Shown: positions 44,487 through 53,834 of the stretch, piece by piece
How positions within the stretch are numbered: position 1 is the first letter of the stretch
How the letters are laid out: each line of letters opens with the position of its first letter
From: an uncultured Pelagibacteraceae bacterium
Lineage (GTDB): Bacteria > Pseudomonadota > Alphaproteobacteria > Pelagibacterales > Pelagibacteraceae
Direction of reading: 5' to 3'
Assembly (NCBI GenBank): GCA_902598125.1
Contig: CACKAJ010000001.1
Location: 1-64,000 of the forward strand
Length of the DNA: 64,000 nt
The notes under the pieces: model-generated
What the model was told of the DNA's origin: nothing
Seen by the model: the letters and a program-made list of their open reading frames with translations, nothing else
The model's database searches: none
Program-made: the position numbers and the translations under genes

Positions 44487-45854
44487 CTAATTAATTCCTT
44501 TAATTCCTAAAGATTTTAGTTTTCTGTGCAGCGCTGATCTTTCCATTCCAATAAAATCTGCCGTTTTAGAAATATTTCCGTGATGTTTTTTTAGTTGTGT
44601 ACTTAAGTATTCTTTTTCAAAATTCTCCCTTGCCTCTTTTAATGGTGATTGAAAAGATTGTTCAAAAATATTTTTGTTGTGCTCAAATTTTGTCGACGGA
44701 TTTAAAACATCATCAATCAATTTATTAATTTTTTGCTTACTTTCGTTTGATGATAAAATAGTAATTCTCTCTACTAAATTTCTTAATTCTCTAACATTAC
44801 CTGGCCAATTGTAAGTATATAGACTATCATTTTTAATATCGATATCAGGTACTTGAACACCATTAATTTCTGAAAGTTTCGTTTTGAAATATTCAATTAA
44901 TAAAGGTATATCTTCGGTTCTTGATGATAATGACGCTAATTCAATCGGCATTACATTTAATCTATGATATAAATCCTCTCTAAATTTATTTTCTTTCACT
45001 AGTTTATTGAGATTTTTAGAGCTAGAGGAAATTAGTCTTATATTAACGTTTATATCTTTGGATCCATTAACTCTCTTAAATTTTTGATCAATTAATACTC
45101 TTAAAACATTTGCCTGTGTTTGAAAAGGAATTTCAGACACTTCATCTATTAATAGTGTGCCGCGATTAGCTCGCTCTAAAGCACCAAAAGATATATCCCC
45201 GTCTTCGAACTCTTCTCCGAATAATTCTTTTTCGTAAGTTTTTTCTTTCAACAAAGCAGCGTTAATTATTATAAAAGGTTCCTTTGATCTTGATGAATTT
45301 TTGTGAATTTTTCTTGCGACTAACTCCTTTCCAGAACCTGTAGGACCTAAAATTAAAATTCTACTTTCAGAAGTTGACAGTTTGCCAATAATTTTTTTTA
45401 CTTTTAGAATCTCACTACTTTTTCCAATTAGTTCAAATGAATGAAATAAGTTTTTTTCTATTATATCTTTTTCTTTTTTGAGTGATGCAGACTCAAGTCC
45501 TCTATTAACATAGTTTAAAATTTTTTCTTTGGAGAAAGGTTTTTCAATAAATTCATATGCACCTAATCGAATTGCCTCAACAGCTATTTGTACAGTTGCA
45601 TGTCCAGAAATCATTATAATTGGAATATTTTTGTTTTTTTTGTTTATTAGTTTTAATAGATCTATCCCATCTTTGTCGGGTTTATCTAATTTAATATCTA
45701 TTATAGCTAAGTCAGGTAATCGATTATTAATTTCTAAAACAGCTTGATCAAAGTTCGCAGCAGACCGAACTTTAAAGTTTTGCTCCTTTAATATATTACA
45801 TATCAAAAAACGTATGTCAGGATTATCGTCTATAACTAAAATTTCTTTAATCAT
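44487..45854 (-). CDS. ntrX: NtrX response regulator
   Basis: Two-component regulator, 455 residues. The receiver domain spans residues 1-120 with acceptor Asp53. The AAA+ domain has Walker A GPTGSGKELVARKIH and the segment RANRGTLLIDEVSEIP. The sigma-54-contact loop GAFTGA is absent, replaced by an acidic stretch (EEFEDGDISFGALE), as in other NtrX proteins. A Fis-type helix-turn-helix ends the protein (NISKTADFIGMERSALHRKL). It probably acts as an ordinary DNA-binding regulator of envelope, redox or nitrogen genes. It overlaps ntrY by 8 bases. Confidence 0.92.
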   Translation of the reverse strand: MIKEILVIDDNPDIRFLICNILKEQNFKVRSAANFDQAVLEINNRLPDLAIIDIKLDKPDKDGIDLLKLINKKNKNIPIIMISGHATVQIAVEAIRLGAYEFIEKPFSKEKILNYVNRGLESASLKKEKDIIEKNLFHSFELIGKSSEILKVKKIIGKLSTSESRILILGPTGSGKELVARKIHKNSSRSKEPFIIINAALLKEKTYEKELFGEEFEDGDISFGALERANRGTLLIDEVSEIPFQTQANVLRVLIDQKFKRVNGSKDINVNIRLISSSSKNLNKLVKENKFREDLYHRLNVMPIELASLSSRTEDIPLLIEYFKTKLSEINGVQVPDIDIKNDSLYTYNWPGNVRELRNLVERITILSSNESKQKINKLIDDVLNPSTKFEHNKNIFEQSFQSPLKEARENFEKEYLSTQLKKHHGNISKTADFIGMERSALHRKLKSLGIKGIN

Positions 45855-47625
45855 GTTTAGGTAGTGAAATTGTAATTATTGTACCTTTATTGTCTCTTTT
45901 ATTTTTAATAGTAAAAACTCCAGCATGTTCGTTTATAATTTTTGAAACAATTGGCAAACCTAATCCTGTTCCTGTTTTTTTTGTGGTAAAATAAGGAGTC
46001 ATTGCTTTTTTTGAGTCTGTAATACCTGAACCATTGTCTATTATTCTTATGACTATATAGTCATTATTATCATCTATTTCTATGTCAATATTTCCTTTAA
46101 AATTAGGGTCTTTTTGAGTTAACTCAAAAAAAGATTCTTCTGAATTTTTAATTAAATTAATAAAAACTCTATTTAGTTGATCTTCATCGCCGTTAATAAA
46201 TTTAATGTCAGATGAGTTTTTAAAACTAATGGAATGTTTAAATGATAATCTTATAAAATCTAGTGACTTATTGATAATTTGAATTAAGTCAACTTTTTTT
46301 AATATAGGTTGCGGCATTCTTGCAAAATTAGAAAATTCATTTACTAATTTTTCAATATCCTTTATCTGTCTATTTATAGTCTCTAAATACTTTTCAAAAT
46401 TACTCCCATCATCAGATAATTTTTTTTTATATTTTTCTCTAAGACTATCTATTGATAGCTGTATTGGGGTTAATGGGTTTTTGATTTCATGAGCTAATTT
46501 TCTGGCAACACTCTCCCAAGCCTCGTATCTTTCATTTATTAAAAGCTTATTTTGTTGTTCTTTTAGTCTCTCGATCATTAAATTAAAATTCTTATTTAGT
46601 TGTTTAAATTCTTCATCTGTTTCTACTTCAGGAACTTTTACATCTAAGGCGCCTTTACTTATTGAGTCAGACGCTCCGATTAGATTTACTATAGGTTTAG
46701 TAAGTCTAGAAGCAAAAGTAATTGCTATCGAAGTCGACAAAAATAATAATAAAGTAACTACAATTATGTATATAATAGCAAATGTGACTTTAATACCAGT
46801 TTGGCTATTTTCCACTGAATAATAAAAACTTACTGCTTGTTCTGTTTCATTTAAATATCTTAATATTTCTGAGTCGATATTTCTTGAAATGTATAAGTAA
46901 GTATCAACTAAACTAGTAAGTTTTGTCATGACTGTAGTTTTGTTTTCTAAACTATCAGTGATAATGACAGGCTTACCTTCTAAAGCTTGATCATAATCTT
47001 CATCTGCTGGAATTATAAATTCTTCCGTAATGTCCCTAACATCAGATAATAAAATATTTCCTAAACTATCTATTAAGTAAACATCATCGATCCTTCTCAA
47101 AATTTTTTCTGAACGCATTACATTTTTAAATCTATTTGGGTTAGAATAATAAAAACCAGAGGCTCTATTCAAACCAACGCTCATTAGAATAACATCTGAT
47201 AATACGTTTTCTTTACTTTCCTCTAAATAATTTTTAGCGACATCATATGAATTGTTGACAGCTTTTGTAATTTGTTTATCAAAATAATTTTGTATTCCAA
47301 AATTAAAAAGAAATAACGAAAAAATAGCCACAACCAAAGACGGTATAACTGTAAATAAAGAAAAAACAGAGATATACTTTAAGTTAGTTTGGGATCCTTT
47401 TTTATTTTTTTTTCCTGTGTAATAAAATCTATAAAAATTTTTAAAAATTAAAGTGAAAAAAATTAATAATAAAAAAATATCAAAAATGAGTAATGCTTGT
47501 AAATTTTGATCTGTTAGAGGTATAAATCCCTCATTAATAAATGTTAAAAAGGTAACAATACCCATAAAAATACACAAAAATGAGGATAAAATAATCCAAT
47601 TAAAGTTTTTTATAATCTTAAACAT
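45847..47625 (-). CDS. ntrY: NtrY sensor histidine kinase
   Basis: Membrane sensor kinase, 592 residues. Three N-terminal membrane helices (about residues 10-110), a periplasmic sensing domain of about 160 residues, another helix near residue 285, then HAMP and a short segment without an obvious PAS core. The phospho-acceptor box is LAHEIKNPLTPIQLS; the catalytic domain has NLIKNSEES, DNGSGI and GTGLGLPIV. It is the first gene of a long minus-strand run and diverges from ispDF over 48 bases. Confidence 0.92.
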   Translation of the reverse strand: MFKIIKNFNWIILSSFLCIFMGIVTFLTFINEGFIPLTDQNLQALLIFDIFLLLIFFTLIFKNFYRFYYTGKKNKKGSQTNLKYISVFSLFTVIPSLVVAIFSLFLFNFGIQNYFDKQITKAVNNSYDVAKNYLEESKENVLSDVILMSVGLNRASGFYYSNPNRFKNVMRSEKILRRIDDVYLIDSLGNILLSDVRDITEEFIIPADEDYDQALEGKPVIITDSLENKTTVMTKLTSLVDTYLYISRNIDSEILRYLNETEQAVSFYYSVENSQTGIKVTFAIIYIIVVTLLLFLSTSIAITFASRLTKPIVNLIGASDSISKGALDVKVPEVETDEEFKQLNKNFNLMIERLKEQQNKLLINERYEAWESVARKLAHEIKNPLTPIQLSIDSLREKYKKKLSDDGSNFEKYLETINRQIKDIEKLVNEFSNFARMPQPILKKVDLIQIINKSLDFIRLSFKHSISFKNSSDIKFINGDEDQLNRVFINLIKNSEESFFELTQKDPNFKGNIDIEIDDNNDYIVIRIIDNGSGITDSKKAMTPYFTTKKTGTGLGLPIVSKIINEHAGVFTIKNKRDNKGTIITISLPKHD

Positions 47626-47673
47626 CTTAAATAAGCATTAAATATCTATATAAATATAATATAAGTTTATACC

Positions 47674-48819
47674 ATGAGTTTTTGTCTAATAATTCTTGCA
47701 GGGGGTAATAGCCATAGATTTAATTCTAATATTGGCAAACCATATCAAAAAATTGGTGGCAAATCATTAATTGAAATTAACGTTACAAAAGCACGTAAAT
47801 TTAAACAAATTAAAAAAATTATTATTGTTTACAACAAAAAAGACTCCGAACGAGTCAAATCGCTTAAACTAAAAAATGTAAAATTATTAAAAGGTGGGAA
47901 AAGTAGACAACATTCTACTTTCAATGCTCTGAAATATTTGAAAAATCAAAAGAAAATTTCAAAAGTTTTGATTCACGATGTGGCAAGACCTAATTTTTCA
48001 TCAAAATTAATAAATTCAATTATAAAAAATATGAAAAATGCCAGAGCTGTAGTTCCTAAGATAAAAATTCAAGATGCGATAAAACAAATAATCGACTCTA
48101 GTAAAGAGGAATACATAGTTGGTAGAAAAAGAGATAATATATTTTTGACTCAAACGCCTCAAGCTTTTAATTTAAAAGAAATATACCATCTACATAAAAG
48201 TAATTCTGGTAAATATAAAGATGACGATATCTCTTTATACATGGATCTTAATAAAGTTAGATTTATTGAAGGAGAAAAGAATAACTTTAAAATTACAAAT
48301 ATTTCAGACTTCGAAAATCTAAAAAATATATATAAATCTAAACAGAGTGTTGGAATAGGATTTGATGTTCACAGATTAATTCCAAAAAGAAAACTTTACT
48401 TAGCTGGCTTAAAAATAAAATCAAAGCTAGGTACACTAGGTCATTCAGATGGAGACCCCGTTCTTCATTCTATTACAGATGCAATATTAGGCGCTTGTAA
48501 AATGGGTGACATTGGTCAAATGTTTTCAGATAAAAGTAAAAAATTTAAAAACGTTCGATCAACAATTTTACTTCAAAAAGTGATAAATCAAATTAAATCT
48601 AAAGGTTACTTTGTTAATAATATTGATATTAATATTATTACTCAAACACCTAAAATAAAAAATTATAAATATAAAATGACAGATAATATTGCTAAACTCT
48701 GTGAAATTTCCAAAGATCAAATAAATATAAAAGGTAAAACTACTGAAAAACTCGGAGTAATAGGAAAGAAAAAAGCTATAGCGTGTGAAGTTATATGTTC
48801 AGTTGTAAAATATGATTAA
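47674..48819 (+). CDS. ispDF: Bifunctional IspD/IspF (MEP pathway)
   Basis: Fused enzyme of isoprenoid synthesis, 381 residues. Residues 1-220 are the cytidylyltransferase IspD (ILAGGNSHRF, VLIHDVARPNFS, LTQTPQAF). Residues about 224-381 are the cyclodiphosphate synthase IspF (GIGFDVHRL, GHSDGDPVLHSITDAILGA). Such a fusion is usual in Alphaproteobacteria. It overlaps pgpA by 8 bases. Confidence 0.95.
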   Translation: MSFCLIILAGGNSHRFNSNIGKPYQKIGGKSLIEINVTKARKFKQIKKIIIVYNKKDSERVKSLKLKNVKLLKGGKSRQHSTFNALKYLKNQKKISKVLIHDVARPNFSSKLINSIIKNMKNARAVVPKIKIQDAIKQIIDSSKEEYIVGRKRDNIFLTQTPQAFNLKEIYHLHKSNSGKYKDDDISLYMDLNKVRFIEGEKNNFKITNISDFENLKNIYKSKQSVGIGFDVHRLIPKRKLYLAGLKIKSKLGTLGHSDGDPVLHSITDAILGACKMGDIGQMFSDKSKKFKNVRSTILLQKVINQIKSKGYFVNNIDINIITQTPKIKNYKYKMTDNIAKLCEISKDQINIKGKTTEKLGVIGKKKAIACEVICSVVKYD

Positions 48820-49315
48820 AATAATTAACTATTTATTTGTCACATGTTTTGGCATTGGATCGGTTAGGTTCGCACCTGGAACAATAACATCCTTAATAAC
48901 AACTATTTTTTTATATAGCTTATTTCATATAATAAATCTTTCCAGTAATACTGTTTTAATAATTTTATTAATAATTTTTATTTATTCATTTTATGCAGTA
49001 TCCCATTATATAAAATATAATGAAAATAAAGATCCTAAAGAGGTTGTTATAGATGAATTCATCGGTCAATCTATTCCGATTTATCTTTATGAAATATCTC
49101 ATAACACTATTAAAAACTCCCAAGAAGCAGTATTGCTCTATTTTTATATTTTTATCTTATTTAGATTTTTTGATATTAAAAAACCTTTTCCAGTTAATTT
49201 TTTTGATAAAAAATTTAAAAATAGTTTTGGAGTAATAATAGACGATGTGATTGCCGGTTTATATGTAGTCCTTACATTGATAATATTTATGGTTATTAAA
49301 TCAAAATTTTTCTAA
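48812..49315 (+). CDS. pgpA: Phosphatidylglycerophosphatase A
   Basis: Membrane phosphatase completing phosphatidylglycerol synthesis, 167 residues, with about four hydrophobic segments. Family markers are GIGSVRFAPGT, VVIDEFIGQSIP and RFFDIKKPFP, with a final VIIDDVIAGLY. It overlaps the ispDF end and is followed by cinA C-domain with a TAATG overlap. The placement after ispDF is common in alphaproteobacteria. Confidence 0.9.
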   Translation: MIKIINYLFVTCFGIGSVRFAPGTITSLITTIFLYSLFHIINLSSNTVLIILLIIFIYSFYAVSHYIKYNENKDPKEVVIDEFIGQSIPIYLYEISHNTIKNSQEAVLLYFYIFILFRFFDIKKPFPVNFFDKKFKNSFGVIIDDVIAGLYVVLTLIIFMVIKSKFF

Positions 49316-49785
49316 TGAATTTAAATAAAAAGATAATTTCATTAATTAAAAGAAAAAAGTTGAAACTTGCGATTGCTGAGTCTTGTACTGGGGGAAAGCT
49401 GTCTGATACTATTACTTCGGTAAGCGGATCATCAAAAGTATTTACGATGGGATTAGTCACTTATTCAAATCAAGCCAAAATAAGTATATTAAAAATCCCA
49501 CAAAAAATAATAAAAAAATATGGGGCTGTAAGCGTTCAATGTTGTTTGGCTATGGTTAACAATTTAAGTAAAATTAGTAAATCAAAAGTCTGTATTTCAA
49601 TAACAGGGATAGCTGGTCCTACAGGTGGATCTAAACATAAACCAGTAGGTTTAGTTTATATTGGAATTAGGTTTGGAAAGAAGGTTGTTGTTAATAAATG
49701 TAATTTTAAAAATAAAGGCAGGTCTTATATTCAAAGACAAACGGTAAAAAAATCCCTTAATCTATTATTGAAATTAATTAAATAG
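49315..49785 (+). CDS. pncC: CinA C-terminal-type nicotinamide-nucleotide amidohydrolase
   Basis: Stand-alone CinA C-terminal domain, 156 residues, which deamidates nicotinamide mononucleotide. Markers are AIAESCTGGKLS near residue 20, the SGSSKVFTMGLVTYSN segment, and SITGIAGPTGGS near residue 100. The N-terminal CinA domain is missing, as is normal for PncC. Its end overlaps a convergent membrane-protein gene by 8 bases. Confidence 0.9.
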   Translation: MNLNKKIISLIKRKKLKLAIAESCTGGKLSDTITSVSGSSKVFTMGLVTYSNQAKISILKIPQKIIKKYGAVSVQCCLAMVNNLSKISKSKVCISITGIAGPTGGSKHKPVGLVYIGIRFGKKVVVNKCNFKNKGRSYIQRQTVKKSLNLLLKLIK

Positions 49786-50089
49786 GATAGCTGAATTCCG
49801 GGTTAACAATAAAATTCAGTAAGTGAGCGGTGAAACTATTTAACAATAAGAATATTCCAAAGGCGTTAAGATAAAGTATAAAAACTAAGAAATTTCTCGC
49901 TCTTTTTTTAGCTAAAAGATTTTTATTTTCAGGCACCCAATCTTTGTTAGGAGATTTAAAATCATAAGAAAACATCCAATAAGTTATATCGCTTTCATTA
50001 GGGTCGCCGGTTCTAATTTTTTTAATATATGAAGCCAAACTTTTAAATGTAAAAATTAAAACTACCAATAAGACTGTGATAATTAACAT
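49778..50089 (-). CDS. Small two-helix membrane protein, unknown
   Basis: Protein of 103 residues with an N-terminal membrane helix (residues 1-18) and a second hydrophobic segment near residues 69-93. Between them is a hydrophilic loop with DPNESDITYWMFSYDFKSPNKDW split by charged residues. It overlaps the ratA-like gene start by one base and is read with lipA and ftsB. No family recognised. Confidence 0.7.
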   Translation of the reverse strand: MLIITVLLVVLIFTFKSLASYIKKIRTGDPNESDITYWMFSYDFKSPNKDWVPENKNLLAKKRARNFLVFILYLNAFGIFLLLNSFTAHLLNFIVNPEFSYPI

Positions 50090-50532
50090 TATTTATATAA
50101 CTGAACTGCCCTTTCCTCAAAAGCTTTTGCAATTTTATTTAAACCAAGTTCAAAAGATTTTTTCATAATTCCATTTAGTATTGGATTTTTTAGTTCAAAA
50201 TCAATAAAAAATTCTAATTGTGTATTGTTATTTATTTCTTTGAAATGCCATTCATTTTTCAAATGTTTTAAAGGGCCATCTAAATTCGTAACAATAATTT
50301 TGTCACTCTCTTTATGATATGAAACATGACTTGAAAAAGTTTCATTTAAGATACTTTTGCCTACTTTTAAATCTCCATTAAAAGTAATTAAGTCTGAACT
50401 TTCGTTCTTGTCAAAAATCTTACCTTCAATACACCAAGGAACAAATTCAGGATATTTTTCAATATCAAGAACCATCTCAACAAGTTGATCTTTTTTACAA
50501 GGAATGATTTTTTTTAATGTTGCGGATGACAT
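50089..50532 (-). CDS. ratA: RatA/COQ10-like START-domain protein
   Basis: SRPBCC-fold lipid-binding protein, 147 residues. Its segments [12 protein letters not shown] and [17 protein letters not shown] match the RatA/COQ10 family. In mitochondria and many alphaproteobacteria the family supports ubiquinone function; the RatA name comes from a proposed ribosome role in E. coli. Ubiquinone function is the likelier role here, next to lipA. It overlaps lipA by 19 bases. Confidence 0.85.
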   Translation of the reverse strand: MSSATLKKIIPCKKDQLVEMVLDIEKYPEFVPWCIEGKIFDKNESSDLITFNGDLKVGKSILNETFSSHVSYHKESDKIIVTNLDGPLKHLKNEWHFKEINNNTQLEFFIDFELKNPILNGIMKKSFELGLNKIAKAFEERAVQLYK

Positions 50533-51458
50533 TCAAGCTTTTTATTTCTTGCGTCCTGCAATTTTCTGAAGTCTTCATCAGCATGATACGATGATCTAGT
50601 TAATGGTGAGGAAGAAACAAGTAAGAAGCCTTTAGTTTTTGCAATATTCTCAAATTCTTTAAATTCATCCGGATGATAATAGCGATCAAGTGGATGATGT
50701 TTTGCTGACGGTTGAAGGTATTGACCTATTGTAATAAAATCAACTTTTGCAGATCGTAAATCATCCATCACTTGTATTACCTCCTCTTTAGTTTCTCCTA
50801 AGCCAACCATAATACCTGACTTAGTAAAAACTTTTTTATTAAACTCCTTAGCATTTTTAAGTAATTCCAATGAAGCAAAGTAACGTGCACCAGGTCTTAC
50901 TTTTGTATAAAGTCTAGGAACTGTTTCTATATTGTGATTGAAAACATCTAAATCTGCTTGCAAAACTTTTTTATACGCATTACCTTTTCTTAAAAAATCA
51001 GGCGTTAGAACTTCAATTGAGGTTTCAGGATTTTTTTCTCTTGTAGCTTTAACTACTTTGTAAAAATGTTCTGACCCTCCGTCTTCAAGATCGTCTCTAT
51101 CAACAGATGTAATAACTACATGTTTTAAATTAAGATCTTTTACAGCTTTAGAAATTTTTAATGGCTCAAAAATATCAAGATCAGTTGGTTTCCCAGTTTT
51201 TACATCACAAAATGCGCAAGCTCTAGTACATGTATCTCCCATAATCATAAACGTTGCATGTTTTTTACTCCAACATTCAGTAATATTTGGACAATTTGCT
51301 TCCTGGCAAACTGTTACAAGACTGTTTTGGTTTACAACTTTTTTGGTTTGAAAAAATACTTGAGAGTCTATAATTTTAGATCTTATCCAATCAGGTTTTT
51401 TCTTAATTGGATTAATCGGTTTGTTTACTTTTTCTGGATGTCTTGGTTTTTCACTCAT
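50514..51458 (-). CDS. lipA: Lipoyl synthase
   Basis: Radical SAM enzyme that inserts sulfur into octanoyl groups of the lipoyl-dependent complexes, 314 residues. It has the auxiliary cluster motif [12 protein letters not shown], the radical SAM motif CTRACAFC, and the C-terminal RSSYHADE with the serine ligand. It overlaps the ftsB-like gene by 4 bases, whereas in most alphaproteobacteria the pyruvate dehydrogenase genes stand between the two. Confidence 0.95.
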   Translation of the reverse strand: MSEKPRHPEKVNKPINPIKKKPDWIRSKIIDSQVFFQTKKVVNQNSLVTVCQEANCPNITECWSKKHATFMIMGDTCTRACAFCDVKTGKPTDLDIFEPLKISKAVKDLNLKHVVITSVDRDDLEDGGSEHFYKVVKATREKNPETSIEVLTPDFLRKGNAYKKVLQADLDVFNHNIETVPRLYTKVRPGARYFASLELLKNAKEFNKKVFTKSGIMVGLGETKEEVIQVMDDLRSAKVDFITIGQYLQPSAKHHPLDRYYHPDEFKEFENIAKTKGFLLVSSSPLTRSSYHADEDFRKLQDARNKKLECHPQH

Positions 51459-51748
51459 TTTAATTTAATTATTATTTCATCCTCAGTCACATAGTTAAAT
51501 TTTTGCCTATATAACATATCTAAATAATCTGGATCATTTTTGTTAATCAATGAAATTTTATGCTCTAAATCTTTTAATTTTACAGTCAAAACTTTTTCCT
51601 CCTCAATCAATTTTTCATAAGTATTTTTTTTATCAAAATAAGAGATCAATCCTCTTTCGCCTCCAATTAGATTAATACCTATATAAAGCGTAAAGAAAAT
51701 ATTAAATAATAGAAATTTTTTTTTTTTTAAACTTTCAATTAATTTCAT
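51455..51748 (-). CDS. ftsB: Septum formation initiator, FtsB/DivIC-like
   Basis: Bitopic membrane protein of 97 residues with one helix at about residues 10-30, a short linker with [10 protein letters not shown], then a coiled coil ([19 protein letters not shown], split here) and a C-terminal [10 protein letters not shown] segment. This is the FtsB/DivIC plan; it acts in the FtsQLB division complex. It follows eno by three bases, the usual alphaproteobacterial neighbour. Confidence 0.85.
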   Translation of the reverse strand: MKLIESLKKKKFLLFNIFFTLYIGINLIGGERGLISYFDKKNTYEKLIEEEKVLTVKLKDLEHKISLINKNDPDYLDMLYRQKFNYVTEDEIIIKLK

Positions 51749-51751
51749 TAA

Positions 51752-53008
51752 CTAGATTCTAGTCATTTTGGCTTGATTGCCAAGTTCTTCTTCGACGCGT
51801 AATAACCTATTGTATTTAGCTACTCTTTCAGATCTTGCTAATGAACCTGTTTTAATTTGAGAAGACATAGTAGCAACCGCCAAATCAGCAATGAACGTGT
51901 CTTCTGTGTCTCCAGATCGGTGTGATATAATAGTGCTGAAATTTGCTTTTTTTGCCATTGAAATTACTTCTAGAGTTTCAGTCAAAGTTCCAATTTGATT
52001 AGGTTTTACTAAAATACTATTAGCAGATTTTTCTTTAATACCTTTTTCTAATCTTTTAGAATTTGTTACAAATAAATCATCTCCAACAATTTGGACATTT
52101 TTCCCTATTGCAGAAGTAATTTTTTTCCATGATGGCCAATCTTCCTCTGAAAATGGATCTTCAATAGATTTGATCGGGTAGCTGGATGTTAATTTTTTGT
52201 AATAGTTTACAACATCATCTACAGATAAAAAATTAGATGATTGGACTGAATATTCCCCTTTTTCATTCATGAGTTCATTTGCAGCTACATCCAAACAAAT
52301 TACAACGTCATTTCCTGGTTTTAATTTTGATTTTTCAATAGCTTGAACTATAAGGTCTAAAGCCTCTTCATTTGAATTGATTGATGGAGCAAATCCACCT
52401 TCATCTCCAACATTCGTTAACATCTTTTTAGATTGCAATAATTTTTTTAAATTTTGTATTACAAGAAAGCATTTTTCTATCGCATCTGTAAAATCTTTTG
52501 CAGAGTCGGGTCTAATCATAAATTCTTGAATGTTTAAATCATTATCGGCATGTGCACCCCCATTAATAATATTCATCAATGGAATTGGTAGAGAATAAGA
52601 TTTACCTAAACTTTTATAAAGTGATTGTTTATTTGCAATTGCTGTGCACTTTGCATAGGCTAATGAAACTGCTAATGTTGCATTTGCACCTAGTTTATTC
52701 TTATTTTCACTGCCATCTAACTCTATTAAAGTTTTATCGATTTTTTCTTGCTGATTAAAGTCTAGGTTTTTTAGTTTATTTGAAATTTTACTATTAATAT
52801 TTTGAACTGCAATATTAACGCTTTTACCCAAAAATTTATTTTGATCTTTATCCCTTAATTCGTGAGCTTCAAATGCTCCTGTAGATGCACCAGATGGAGA
52901 TATTGCTGAAGCTGATGAACCATCATCTAAAAAAATCTCAGCTTCAACCGTAGGGTTTCCTCTGCTGTCAAAAACTTGTCGACCTTTAACACTTTTGATT
53001 TTTGCCAT
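51752..53008 (-). CDS. eno: Enolase
   Basis: Interconverts 2-phosphoglycerate and phosphoenolpyruvate, 418 residues. N-terminal KGRQVFDSRGNPTVE, SGASTGAFEA, INGGAHADN, metal ligands in the GDDLFVTN region, and the C-terminal signature ILVKPNQIGTLTET are canonical. It is downstream of kdsA with four bases between them. Confidence 0.97.
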   Translation of the reverse strand: MAKIKSVKGRQVFDSRGNPTVEAEIFLDDGSSASAISPSGASTGAFEAHELRDKDQNKFLGKSVNIAVQNINSKISNKLKNLDFNQQEKIDKTLIELDGSENKNKLGANATLAVSLAYAKCTAIANKQSLYKSLGKSYSLPIPLMNIINGGAHADNDLNIQEFMIRPDSAKDFTDAIEKCFLVIQNLKKLLQSKKMLTNVGDEGGFAPSINSNEEALDLIVQAIEKSKLKPGNDVVICLDVAANELMNEKGEYSVQSSNFLSVDDVVNYYKKLTSSYPIKSIEDPFSEEDWPSWKKITSAIGKNVQIVGDDLFVTNSKRLEKGIKEKSANSILVKPNQIGTLTETLEVISMAKKANFSTIISHRSGDTEDTFIADLAVATMSSQIKTGSLARSERVAKYNRLLRVEEELGNQAKMTRI

Positions 53009-53012
53009 TCTT

Positions 53013-53834
53013 TTATTTAACTAATTTGTCTATTTCAGTTAATTTTTTTAATAATGCTTTTACTTCATTTAATGGCACCATATTTGGACCATCTGATGGC
53101 GCGTTGTCTGGATCCTCATGTGTTTCCATAAAAATTGCTCCAACACCGACCGCAATAGCTGCTCTAGCTAAATAAGGAACAAACTCTCTTTGTCCTCCGC
53201 TCTTTTCACCCATCCCGCCAGGTTGTTGAACTGAATGTGTAGCATCAAAAACAATTGGAAAGCCAAATTTTGACATGATTGGTAAAGCCCTCATATCTGA
53301 AACAAGTGTATTGTAACCAAAACTTGCTCCCCTCTCTGTAATTAAAATATTTTTATTTCCAGAGTCCTCAATTTTTTTAATTACATTCGCCATATCCCAC
53401 GGTGCAAGAAACTGACCTTTTTTTACATTAATTATTTTTCCTGTTTTTGCAGCAGCAATTAACAAATCTGTTTGACGGCAAAGGAAAGCAGGGATTTGTA
53501 AAACATCAACGTGATCAGCTACCATTGAACATTGCTCAGCTGTATGAACATCGGTTAAGACAGGTAACCCAATTTTTTTTCTAATTTTATCAAAAATAGG
53601 TAACGATTTTTCAAGACCCATGCCTCTTTTGCCTTTAAGACTTGTTCTGTTAGCTTTATCAAATGAAGTTTTATAAATTAAATTAATTCCAAGTTCGCTT
53701 GTGATCTTTTTTAGTTCAGAAGAAATCTTTAAAGCATGTTCCTCGTTTTCTAACTGACAAGGTCCAGCAATCAAAGTAAATGGATTATCGTTAGAAATTT
53801 CAAAATTAGAACACTTTACTTTATGATTATTCAT
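53013..53834 (-). CDS. kdsA: 3-deoxy-8-phosphooctulonate synthase (KDO-8-P synthase)
   Basis: Condenses phosphoenolpyruvate with arabinose-5-phosphate for the KDO of lipopolysaccharide, 273 residues. [36 protein letters not shown] and [12 protein letters not shown] are diagnostic. The presence of KDO synthesis indicates an outer membrane with LPS. One-base overlap with the pyrG stop. Confidence 0.96.
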   Translation of the reverse strand: MNNHKVKCSNFEISNDNPFTLIAGPCQLENEEHALKISSELKKITSELGINLIYKTSFDKANRTSLKGKRGMGLEKSLPIFDKIRKKIGLPVLTDVHTAEQCSMVADHVDVLQIPAFLCRQTDLLIAAAKTGKIINVKKGQFLAPWDMANVIKKIEDSGNKNILITERGASFGYNTLVSDMRALPIMSKFGFPIVFDATHSVQQPGGMGEKSGGQREFVPYLARAAIAVGVGAIFMETHEDPDNAPSDGPNMVPLNEVKALLKKLTEIDKLVK

